From the NCBI RefSeq assembly GCF_002432345.1, contig NZ_DJDT01000247.1, positions 1-13,272 of the forward strand: 13,272 nucleotides of DNA. Direction: 5' to 3'. A program made the position numbers and the translations under genes. Positions 6,971-13,272 of the stretch are shown here, in pieces. Source of the DNA: Pedobacter sp. UBA5917. GTDB lineage: Bacteria > Bacteroidota > Bacteroidia > Sphingobacteriales > Sphingobacteriaceae. The notes beneath the pieces were generated by a model. It ran no database searches and had not been told where the DNA came from. It saw only the letters and a program-made list of their open reading frames with translations. Position 1 is the stretch's first letter; the number at the start of each line of letters is the position of its first letter.

Positions 6971-7243
6971 ATTTTTTCTTTCGAATTAAAATTATGCATT
7001 TTTTTAAAGAAAAATTAGATCAGAATAACTCTTGCCTAACTAATCACAGTTGATCTTTTAAAGATGTTTAATTACTGCAAGCATCCCTTTCAGGTATTGC
7101 AATACCTCAATTCATCCATACAAAAGAAATTAAAACTTTAAATAGCCTCCTAAATTTAATTAAACCGCTCATTACATTGTTAAATAAAGAAAAATAACCA
7201 TTATCCTTCTTTTTATATCCACAAAAATTGAATATTTGAGCTT
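6971..7243. other. Divergent intergenic region between TlpA-like and kinase genes
   Basis: These 273 AT-rich bases should hold the promoters of both divergent units. The only exact structures I see are a 16-bp palindrome at 7092-7107 and a short dyad ATCTTTTAAAGAT at 7053-7065. For the plus strand, AATATTTG (7231-7238) is one mismatch from the -7 consensus and lies 5 nt before ATG 7244, with no -33 match. That promoter is only a possibility. Confidence 0.5.
7092..7107. promoter_or_regulatory. Perfect 16-bp palindrome AGGTATTGCAATACCT
   Basis: AGGTATTG is followed directly by its reverse complement CAATACCT with no spacer. The absence of a loop argues against a hairpin terminator and favours a binding site for a dimeric regulator. 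It sits 136 bases before the kinase ATG and 121 bases beyond the TlpA-like start. No regulator is identified. Confidence 0.5.
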
Positions 7244-7690
7244 ATGGAAGCAATCATATTTTGTGGCATTCAGGCAACGGGAAAAACTACTTTTTTTAAA
7301 GAGAAGTTTTTTAAAACACATGTTCACATTTCCATGGATTTATTGAATACCCGAAATAAAGAACTTAGGTTTATCGAAACCTGCATGCTCACCTCTCAGC
7401 CTTTTGTGGTAGATAATACAAATCCTTCACTACAGGAAAGAGCAAAATATATCAGCATTGCAAAAGCAAATAAATTTAAAATAACTGGTTACTATTTTCA
7501 ATCGAAGTTATCTGATGCCATTGAACGCAATAATCAACGTTCGGGGAAGGAGAAGATCCCGGAAATTGGCATAAGGGGAACCTTTAAAAAGCTAGATTTA
7601 CCGTCATTTAGCGAAGGATTCGACGAACTATATTATGTAACAGCCGAAAACAATACATTTACGATAAAACCATGGTCGGATGAAATTTGA
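7244..7690 (+). CDS. Small P-loop kinase resembling the T4 polynucleotide kinase domain
   Basis: A 148-residue single-domain cytoplasmic protein. The Walker A motif GIQATGKTT is at 8-16, after an N-terminal hydrophobic strand (EAIIFC). Further motifs follow the T4 Pnkp kinase order as I remember it: an Asp after the second strand (ISMDLL, D32; T4 D35 region), a DNTNP segment with downstream ER (57-66; T4 DTNLNPER), and a lid-type RNNQR (95-99; T4 RNSKR, containing the lid Arg). A basic LDLP end resembles the T4 region after the lid. No phosphatase or ligase domain is present. The likely reaction is phosphoryl transfer from ATP to a 5'-OH of a polynucleotide, but another small substrate is possible. 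Its last 11 nt overlap the Thg1-like gene, so the two are probably translationally coupled. Confidence 0.8.
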   Translation: MEAIIFCGIQATGKTTFFKEKFFKTHVHISMDLLNTRNKELRFIETCMLTSQPFVVDNTNPSLQERAKYISIAKANKFKITGYYFQSKLSDAIERNNQRSGKEKIPEIGIRGTFKKLDLPSFSEGFDELYYVTAENNTFTIKPWSDEI

Positions 7691-8450
7691 TGATTTAGAT
7701 GTTAAAATGAGGGTTTATGAAACCGCTCAGGATCGTTGCATTGTACCTGAGGTATATATTGTAGCCAGAATTGATGGTAGAGGTTTTACCAAACTCACAA
7801 AAGAAGTGCATCCGTTCGAAGCACCCTTCGATGAAAAATTCAGGGATCTGATGGTTGAAACGGTAAAACATCTGATGAACTGCGGTTTCAACGTTATTTA
7901 CGGTTATACCCAAAGTGATGAAATATCATTGTTATTTCATCCCAATGAAAATGTTTTTGGCAGAAAGATAAGGAAATACATTTCTCTTCTGGCCGGTGAA
8001 GCCAGCGCTAAATTTTCATCTCTTTTTGGTAATGTAGGGGCTTTTGATTGCCGCATTTCGGAGCTTCCAAACAGAAATCTGGTAGAAGATTATTTCAGAT
8101 GGCGTAACGAAGATGCACATAGAAATGCATTAAATGCACATTGCTATTGGCGCTTAAGACAAGATAATCATACGGTAAAGCAGGCAACTTCTAAAATTGA
8201 GGGGATCAGTATTGCAGCAAAAAACGAACTGTTATTTCAATACGGTATCAATTTCAATAATCTTCCTGCATGGCAAAAACGGGGAGTAGGCTTTTACTGG
8301 AAAAACCTGAAAAAAGAAGGCTTTAATCCAAAAACAAAAGAACATGTTTTAGTCGATAAACGTAGTTTGTTCACTGATTTTGAATTGCCCATGCGGGAGC
8401 ATTATAATAACTTTATACATGATCTACTTAATCAATATGAAGCCATATAA
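7680..8450 (+). CDS. Thg1-like protein (tRNA 5'-end 3'-5' nucleotidyltransferase family)
   Basis: Thg1-family enzymes add nucleotides to RNA 5' ends in the 3'-5' direction. They first activate a 5'-monophosphate with ATP, then transfer NTPs templated by the opposite strand. The 256-residue protein shows the palm motifs: ARIDGRGFTKLTK (29-41; metal-binding D32, G33) and YTQSDEISLLF (76-86; D80, E81). It also has FDCRI (122-126) and the conserved DYFRWRNEDAHRNALNAHCY (137-156). All key acids are intact and length is normal. Bacterial members (TLPs) repair 5'-truncated tRNAs in vitro, since bacterial tRNA-His usually encodes G-1. The ATG at 7680 overlaps the kinase stop and the family N-terminus begins there; M9 is a less likely alternative. 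The kinase partner could supply 5'-phosphorylated substrate (inference). Confidence 0.93.
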   Translation: MKFDDLDVKMRVYETAQDRCIVPEVYIVARIDGRGFTKLTKEVHPFEAPFDEKFRDLMVETVKHLMNCGFNVIYGYTQSDEISLLFHPNENVFGRKIRKYISLLAGEASAKFSSLFGNVGAFDCRISELPNRNLVEDYFRWRNEDAHRNALNAHCYWRLRQDNHTVKQATSKIEGISIAAKNELLFQYGINFNNLPAWQKRGVGFYWKNLKKEGFNPKTKEHVLVDKRSLFTDFELPMREHYNNFIHDLLNQYEAI

Positions 8451-8479
8451 AGCTTGTTAGTTTATCTAAACACTTAACT

Positions 8480-9172
8480 TCAGCAGATCAGCTTATATCC
8501 TACTCCCCTTAAACTGATGATCTGGATTTCGGGTTCACTTTTTAAAAGCTTGCGCAGGTGTGCCATAAAAACATCCATGCTACGGCCATTGTAAAAACTA
8601 TCTTCTCCCCAGATTTTGATCAGGGCATCTTCCCTTTCCAGAATACTGTTCTGGTTTTTCAATAATAACTCGAGCAATACGGTTTCTTTATAGGAAAGCG
8701 AATATTCGCCTACAGAAGTTTTTAACTTTTGGGCAACCGGATCCAGTTCACAGCTCCTGAACTGGTATTTTTGGTTCAGATTATTATCTTCTCTATTTGT
8801 ATGCCCAAATCTTTTTAAAAGCGACTCCATGCGCACCAGCAGTTCATCAATACTAAAAGGCTTTTTAAGGTAATCATTACCGCCACTTTTAAATCCCATA
8901 ACCACATCTTCGGTAAGGGCTTTTGCACTCAAAAATATAATGGGGATATTGGGATCGGATTTTCTGATCTCTGCGGCCAGTGTATAGCCATCTTTCTGCG
9001 GCATCATGATATCCAGTACGCATATATCAGGTTTCTGTTCCTGAAATTGTTTCAGGGCCAATGCGCCATCTAAAGCCAGGTTAACCTCGTAACCACTACT
9101 GGTTAAGCCATCCAGAACAATACGGGCCAAAAAAGGCTCATCTTCAGCATACAAAACCTTAATTTTCTTCAT
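8480..9172 (-). CDS. OmpR/PhoB-family response regulator
   Basis: A 230-residue two-domain regulator. The receiver domain (about 3-118) has the acidic pocket AEDE (9-12), phosphoacceptor D54 in VLDIMMP, S82 in FLSAK and K104 in KKPF, all the residues needed for phosphorylation. The C-terminal winged helix (about 133-230) ends with the typical RGVGYKL after a recognition-helix segment around SMDVFMAHLRKLL. Its ATG overlaps the end of the kinase gene by 14 nt, so kinase and regulator are coupled and form a cognate pair. The arrangement recalls Bacteroides RprXY, but orthology is not established. Only 29 nt separate its stop from the Thg1-like stop. Phased direct repeats upstream of the kinase gene are the obvious candidate target. 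Confidence 0.95.
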   Translation of the reverse strand: MKKIKVLYAEDEPFLARIVLDGLTSSGYEVNLALDGALALKQFQEQKPDICVLDIMMPQKDGYTLAAEIRKSDPNIPIIFLSAKALTEDVVMGFKSGGNDYLKKPFSIDELLVRMESLLKRFGHTNREDNNLNQKYQFRSCELDPVAQKLKTSVGEYSLSYKETVLLELLLKNQNSILEREDALIKIWGEDSFYNGRSMDVFMAHLRKLLKSEPEIQIISLRGVGYKLIC

Positions 9173-10613
9173 ACAATGGCAAAATAATCATAAAATTACT
9201 TCCTTTTCCGGGTTTACTGTGCAGATCAACACGGCCGCCATGCAATTCTATCACCTGCTTTACATAATGAAGACCCAGACCCGATCCTTTCACATTGTGT
9301 ATATTATCCTGATTAAAAATCCTGAAAAACCGCTCAAAAACCTGTTGCTGGTAAATTTCGCTAATCCCCGGACCGTTATCTTTAAAGCTGATCGTTAATT
9401 TATGGTCCGCAATATTGCAGGATACCTCAATTTTAGATTGTACAGGCGAATATTTAATGGCATTATCGATCAGATTATAACTTACGTTCGAAATGTGCAT
9501 GGCATCACCTTTAACGAAACAGGGTTCATCCGATTTCAGGAATACGAGTTCTGTATTTTTTTCCCGTACCTGCACATCCATGGCGTATATTACCTGTTGC
9601 AGTACCGGTTGTATATCAAAGAGGCTAAATTGCAATTTTGTTTTTCCCAGATCCATCTGCTCCTGCTTGAGTACTTTTTCGATCATGGCCTGTAAGCGCT
9701 GCAATTCGTGCCGGCTGATATTGATGTAATTCTCCAGTTTTTCGGGCTCATCAATTAAATGGTACTTTTTAATCGATTCGAGCGCAACGGAGATGGTCGA
9801 GATTGGGGTTTGCAGTTCGTGCGTCATGTTACTGGTAAAACTCATCCTCGCCTGCGCATAAAGCTGCTGGTTTTTCATTAACCTGATCAGCAAATAAAAA
9901 GCTGCAGCAGTAAGTAGCAACATTAAAAACGACGAAACCAGGTAATACCTCATTTGATAGATAATCAGCCAGCTTATATTTGGAACCACCAGCTGATACC
10001 TGTTCTGAAACTTTAGGTTATAAGTATATTTCCCGCTGATAAAAGAAGAAGATGTTTTAGTTGGTATTTTTCCCATTACCAATTTTCCTTCCGAATAATC
10101 GTAAAGGGCGTAGTTCCTATTAATCTGTATGCCAAGGAGATCAAGCCGGTGATTGATCAGGCTATCCATCACTTTTAAATCACGCTGATCTTCAATCGAA
10201 ACTTCGCGCTGCGATTTACCATCGGTAACAGCGCTGGCTTTATGATCAATTTTCTTTTTGGCATCATTCAGGAACGACATTTTCATTTCAACCACCGAAC
10301 TATCATTGGTAATCCCGTAATGGAACTGGCTCCGAAGGTTGTCTACCTTTAGCTCATCAAAAGCCTGCCTAAGCGACAACCATTCCTGGGAAAGGAAAAA
10401 TTGCTGAAAGCGGGCACTTTTTTCATGCCCTTTGGCAATACTCTTATAAGTTATCTGTTTTGAAGCGTCACTAACAATAAATTCCAGTTCGGTTGATACC
10501 GATTTTCTTTGTGCAAGATATAGCTGTCTGATCCACGCACATTGCAAACAGAGGCTAATGATCAGCGTAATGATCGCTAACGGAAAAACATATCTCGACC
10601 TAAGCCATTTCAT
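9159..10613 (-). CDS. Membrane sensor histidine kinase
   Basis: A 484-residue HisKA/HATPase_c kinase. Membrane helix 1 is about 9-28 and helix 2 about 213-245, enclosing a periplasmic sensor region of about 185 residues with no recognisable named fold. A short juxtamembrane segment leads directly into the dimerisation helix; no clear HAMP or PAS domain is visible. The phosphorylated residue is H265 in SNMTHELQTPIS. The catalytic domain has the N box NLIDNAIKYS (N384), DNGPGI (412-417), a phenylalanine box around ERFFRIF, and GSGLGLHYV (443-451). All motifs are intact. It overlaps the response regulator by 14 nt and is divergent from the receptor gene, 109 nt away. That arrangement suggests it senses an envelope signal related to that receptor. 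Confidence 0.95.
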   Translation of the reverse strand: MKWLRSRYVFPLAIITLIISLCLQCAWIRQLYLAQRKSVSTELEFIVSDASKQITYKSIAKGHEKSARFQQFFLSQEWLSLRQAFDELKVDNLRSQFHYGITNDSSVVEMKMSFLNDAKKKIDHKASAVTDGKSQREVSIEDQRDLKVMDSLINHRLDLLGIQINRNYALYDYSEGKLVMGKIPTKTSSSFISGKYTYNLKFQNRYQLVVPNISWLIIYQMRYYLVSSFLMLLLTAAAFYLLIRLMKNQQLYAQARMSFTSNMTHELQTPISTISVALESIKKYHLIDEPEKLENYINISRHELQRLQAMIEKVLKQEQMDLGKTKLQFSLFDIQPVLQQVIYAMDVQVREKNTELVFLKSDEPCFVKGDAMHISNVSYNLIDNAIKYSPVQSKIEVSCNIADHKLTISFKDNGPGISEIYQQQVFERFFRIFNQDNIHNVKGSGLGLHYVKQVIELHGGRVDLHSKPGKGSNFMIILPLYEEN

Positions 10614-10663
10614 TCTCCTAAAATGAACAAATCATTTTATCAATGGAAGTGTGAGTGGACGAT

Positions 10664-10698
10664 TTAACCTTATTTAACCGAGATTAACTTTGCTTAAC
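10664..10698. promoter_or_regulatory. Four TTAAC motifs at exact 10-bp spacing, candidate operator
   Basis: TTAAC starts at 10664, 10674, 10684 and 10694, each 10 bp after the last. Flanking bases are partly shared (TTTAACC twice, then ATTAACT and CTTAACA). The array covers about -58 to -24 of the receptor promoter, with the -33 TTTG lying between copies 3 and 4. It also lies 51 nt upstream of the histidine kinase start. OmpR/PhoB-type regulators bind tandem direct repeats at about one helical turn; binding by the adjacent regulator is inferred. Confidence 0.7.
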
Positions 10699-10718
10699 AA
10701 GGCTATCATCTAGTTTTG
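10689..10718 (+). promoter_or_regulatory. Promoter of the receptor gene (-33 TTTG, -7 TAGTTTTG)
   Basis: TTTG at 10689-10692 and TAGTTTTG at 10711-10718 are 18 nt apart, an exact fit to the Bacteroidota consensus. The predicted start, about 4 nt after the -7 element, is near 10722, one base before ATG 10723, so the mRNA may be leaderless. Confidence 0.75.
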
Positions 10719-10722
10719 AGGA

Positions 10723-13107
10723 ATGAAAAAATTAACCTTACTCCTTTTCAGCTGTTTTCCTTTGATGGTTTTTGCGCAATTGCATAAAGGTTTAATCATC
10801 GATAAATCTGGAGCACCAATAGATGGGGTAACCATTAGTCTGCGCCGTGCAGATTCGACTATAGCGGTACAGATTTCAAAAAACGGGTTCTTCAGCTTCC
10901 AACAACCTTTAAAAGGAGCTTATATTTTGCTTGCGAATGCGGTTGGATATCAAAATTTCAGCAAAACATTAAATCTTCCAGCCGATTCAATAACAATAGC
11001 AATAACCAGTGATGATAAAACCCTGGAACAGGTAACGGTATCGGCTTCAAAACCGGTTATTGTAAGGAAAATAGACCGGGTGATATTTAATGTAGAAAAT
11101 AGCATAGTAGCCAGTGGTGCAACCGTTTGGGATGCATTGGGGAAAGCACCTGGTGTACAAACGCGCTTTGATGGTGGCATAACAGCAAACAATAAAGGCG
11201 TTGTGATTTATATGGACGATAAGCCAATCAGGCTATCAGGTGAAGATCTGGCCGCTTACCTCCGCAGTTTACCTTCGGATAATATTGCCAAAATAGAAAT
11301 TATAGCCAATCCTACAGCCAGATACGATGCCCAGGGTGGCGCAGTAATCAATATTATTTCCAAAAAGCCAAAGGGCGATGGCTTTAATGTGGTACTCTCT
11401 GGCGCTTACACCCAATCAACCTACGGCAGTTATAACTCAAGCATGGTATTCAATTATCGTAAAGATAAGTTGAATGTATATGGCAGTTATGGTTATAGCC
11501 GACGTAAAAAAGACCATACAGAAAGCGAATACATTATCTATAACACTCTAGGCAGTTATTCTGACTGGAGGAATGAAAAGTCCGGATTACGTTCAGGGAA
11601 CGCCAATAGTTATAAAATCGGCGCAGACTACAATCTCACCGATAAACAGGTGCTTGGCATTTTGGTAAATGGCTACAATGGCACCAATAGCAGACCGAAC
11701 AATATCTTAACCACCATCGTTAATAATCATGCTGTGCAACCTGATTCTATTCTGCACACCCAAAACTTATCCAATGGAAAAGCATCTCAGTACAGCTTTA
11801 ACCTTAACTACAAGATTAAGCTGGATACCAATGGCAGAAACATTAATGTTGATCTAGATTATGTGCCTTATCAAAATAAAAACAGTCAGCAGGTTGATAC
11901 TTATGGAACATTGGGTAACGGTAGTTTACTGCGTGATAATTACCATATTTTTACGCCTTCTAACCAAAATATTGATATCTACTCAGGAAAACTGGATTAT
12001 ACAGATAAATTCTGGAAGAAATGGACATTTGAATCCGGGCTTAAATACAGCAGTATCCGTACTCGCAACAGTTTTGATTTCTATAATAACCCAGCCAGCG
12101 GTCCTGAATTGATGAGCAGCCGTAGCGACCGCTTTGAATATGCCGAAAACATATCGGCCATTTACGCGAGTCTTACCGGTGAGGTAGGAAAATGGAGTTT
12201 TGAAGGAGGTTTACGTGGCGAATATGCCCGTACAAATGGCAAATCGATCGTATTAAATAGCAACAATAAGAACAACTATTTTAAGCTTTTTCCAACTCTT
12301 TTCGTTGTTTATAAATTCCATAAAGATCACGAAGTAAACCTCACCTATAATTCGAGGATCAGCAGACCCGAATACTGGAGACTTAATCCTTTTAAGTCCT
12401 ATACCAGTCCATATACTTATCTTGAAGGAAACCCTGCACTGCAACCAGCTTTTATTTATAATGGCGAATTGGGTTATACCTATAAGCAACAATATAATAT
12501 TTCATTATATCTGAGGCGGACAGTTGATTATTTCAGCAACATTAGCGTGCAGGATAATGCCTCAAAACTTTTTTATGACACCCAAAGAAACCTCGATTTA
12601 AGCCAGGAGATGGGCATTTCAGCTTCCTTTCCGATCAAACCGGCTTCGTGGTGGGAAATCAACAACTATGCACAGGGTTCTTACCGCAAGGAAAAGTCGG
12701 GATACTTACAGGCCCGTTATGATTACCATGTTTGGGGGATTTATCTGAGTTCTAACCACGCCTTTACAATAAATAAAGCACAGGGATTAAAAGCAGAAAT
12801 CAGCGCATGGTATTCCTCTCCCACCATACAGGGTATTTATAAACTTGCAAAACTTTATGATGTGAGTGCAGGTGTAAGCAAAAGCTTGTTAAAAGGCAAA
12901 GGAACGTTACGTTTGGCAGTAAACGACCTATTTTATGGCAACGCTTACCGTATTGATGTTAACTACGAAAATCAACTCAATGGTTTTTATGAGAAGAATG
13001 ATACGCGCAGTGCTACATTAAGTTTCTCTTACCGGTTGGGCGGAAATCCGGCAGCTGCCAGAAAAAGAACTTCGGCCAGTGAAGAAGAAAAGAAAAGGAC
13101 GCAGTAA
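10723..13107 (+). CDS. TonB-dependent-receptor-like outer-membrane beta-barrel protein
   Basis: A 794-residue outer-membrane protein. It has a Sec signal peptide (1-19, ending VFAQ), a carboxypeptidase-regulatory-like beta-sandwich (about 22-95), and a plug domain (about 100-215). The plug contains VVIYMDDKPIRL and the conserved IEIIANPTARYDAQGGAV, then INIISKK. A large barrel of alternating aromatic strands follows (about 220-770), in the style of the OMP_b-brl_3 group. The tail LGGNPAAARKR, then a run rich in Glu and Lys, is typical of this group, which often lacks the SusD partner. No SusD-like gene is next to it here, so a glycan-uptake role is not supported; metal, peptide or siderophore uptake or signalling are possible. 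It is divergent from the kinase/regulator pair, and its promoter overlaps the phased TTAAC array, so control by that pair is likely. Confidence 0.92.
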   Translation: MKKLTLLLFSCFPLMVFAQLHKGLIIDKSGAPIDGVTISLRRADSTIAVQISKNGFFSFQQPLKGAYILLANAVGYQNFSKTLNLPADSITIAITSDDKTLEQVTVSASKPVIVRKIDRVIFNVENSIVASGATVWDALGKAPGVQTRFDGGITANNKGVVIYMDDKPIRLSGEDLAAYLRSLPSDNIAKIEIIANPTARYDAQGGAVINIISKKPKGDGFNVVLSGAYTQSTYGSYNSSMVFNYRKDKLNVYGSYGYSRRKKDHTESEYIIYNTLGSYSDWRNEKSGLRSGNANSYKIGADYNLTDKQVLGILVNGYNGTNSRPNNILTTIVNNHAVQPDSILHTQNLSNGKASQYSFNLNYKIKLDTNGRNINVDLDYVPYQNKNSQQVDTYGTLGNGSLLRDNYHIFTPSNQNIDIYSGKLDYTDKFWKKWTFESGLKYSSIRTRNSFDFYNNPASGPELMSSRSDRFEYAENISAIYASLTGEVGKWSFEGGLRGEYARTNGKSIVLNSNNKNNYFKLFPTLFVVYKFHKDHEVNLTYNSRISRPEYWRLNPFKSYTSPYTYLEGNPALQPAFIYNGELGYTYKQQYNISLYLRRTVDYFSNISVQDNASKLFYDTQRNLDLSQEMGISASFPIKPASWWEINNYAQGSYRKEKSGYLQARYDYHVWGIYLSSNHAFTINKAQGLKAEISAWYSSPTIQGIYKLAKLYDVSAGVSKSLLKGKGTLRLAVNDLFYGNAYRIDVNYENQLNGFYEKNDTRSATLSFSYRLGGNPAAARKRTSASEEEKKRTQ

Positions 13108-13170
13108 TCAGAATTTCATAATTATTTATTTTTAAGAATTCTTTGTAAATAACTAAGTCCTATCGTTCGC

Positions 13171-13230
13171 CATGCTGAATTTATTTCAGCATCTTTTTAG
13201 CATGAAAGACCCCGAAATAAATTCAGGGTG
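13171..13230. repeat. Pair of inverted REP-like hairpin elements
   Basis: CTGAATTTATTTC (13175-13187) and its exact reverse complement GAAATAAATTCAG (13214-13226) lie in opposite orientation. Each sits in its own hairpin: ATGCTGAA/TTCAGCAT (13172-13192, 8 bp) and ACCCCGAA/TTCAGGGT (13209-13229, one mismatch). Two inverted short palindromes separated by a short linker resemble REP/BIME elements. Similar CCTGAATTTATTTCAGG-like units are, to my knowledge, common between genes in this phylum. No RAYT transposase is in the window. Confidence 0.6.
13172..13198 (+). terminator. Possible terminator of the receptor gene (first REP-like hairpin)
   Basis: A perfect 8-bp stem, ATGCTGAA/TTCAGCAT with loop TTTAT, is followed by C and five T (13194-13198), 64 nt after the receptor stop. 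The T tract is short and the stem only moderately GC-rich, so this is plausible but not certain. Confidence 0.45.
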
Positions 13231-13272
13231 ACGACTGCTTAATTAAAAAGACTACTTAAAATATCTCAAATG

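Noticed and set aside
8451..8479. Possible bidirectional terminator between the convergent Thg1-like and response-regulator genes
   Set aside because: The only inverted repeat (GTTTA/TAAAC at 8460-8471) has a 2-nt loop, no GC and no T tract.
9402..9729. Two overlapping plus-strand open frames inside the histidine kinase gene
   Set aside because: Both are antisense to the dimerisation/ATPase region of a fully intact kinase; shadows of its codon pattern.
12253..12492. Minus-strand open frame inside the receptor gene
   Set aside because: It is antisense to a well-formed beta-barrel coding region, with no independent support.
1..13272. CRISPR array, insertion sequence or rRNA
   Set aside because: No regularly spaced long repeats, transposase motifs or rRNA-like sequence were seen on either strand.

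Overview
The window looks like chromosome from a Bacteroidota organism, most likely Sphingobacteriaceae (Pedobacter-like). Supporting signs are Bacteroidota-type promoters (TTTG ... TAnnTTTG), almost no Shine-Dalgarno sequences, and typical families: a DUF4369/TlpA-type thioredoxin, a carboxypeptidase-regulatory-like/TonB-plug/beta-barrel receptor, and a 7TM-AraC regulator. The genus is an inference from protein style; no database was consulted.

Region 1 (1-2786, +) is a tight cell-envelope operon: the C-terminal end of a PASTA-repeat protein, the endolytic transglycosylase MltG, a YbgC-like hot-dog thioesterase and a YihY/BrkB-family membrane protein. Gaps are 18 nt, a 1-nt overlap and 8 nt. 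A tRNA-Ser(UGA) gene with its own promoter and a strong terminator follows (2846-3003).

Region 2 (3008-7243) is visibly more AT-rich and accessory in character. It holds a membrane-anchored AraC-family regulator, then a secreted NTF2-like/DJ-1 fusion protein. Between these two lies a 12-bp direct repeat at 21-bp spacing that looks like an AraC-type operator. A convergent gene for a periplasmic TlpA-like thioredoxin follows, then a divergent intergenic region with a perfect 16-bp palindrome.

Region 3 (7244-8450, +) is a two-gene overlapping unit: a small T4-polynucleotide-kinase-like P-loop kinase and a Thg1-like protein (3'-5' nucleotidyl polymerase family). This is the best candidate for an under-described system. 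A 5'-kinase would supply the 5'-phosphate that Thg1-type enzymes activate, which suggests RNA 5'-end healing or repair.

Region 4 (8480-13107) is a signalling module. A response regulator and histidine kinase overlap on the minus strand, and a TonB-dependent-receptor-like outer-membrane protein is divergent on the plus strand. Their shared intergenic region carries four TTAAC motifs at exactly 10-bp intervals, overlapping a canonical promoter whose predicted start lies about 1 nt before the receptor ATG. That implies a leaderless mRNA. The window ends with a pair of inverted REP-like hairpins (13171-13230).
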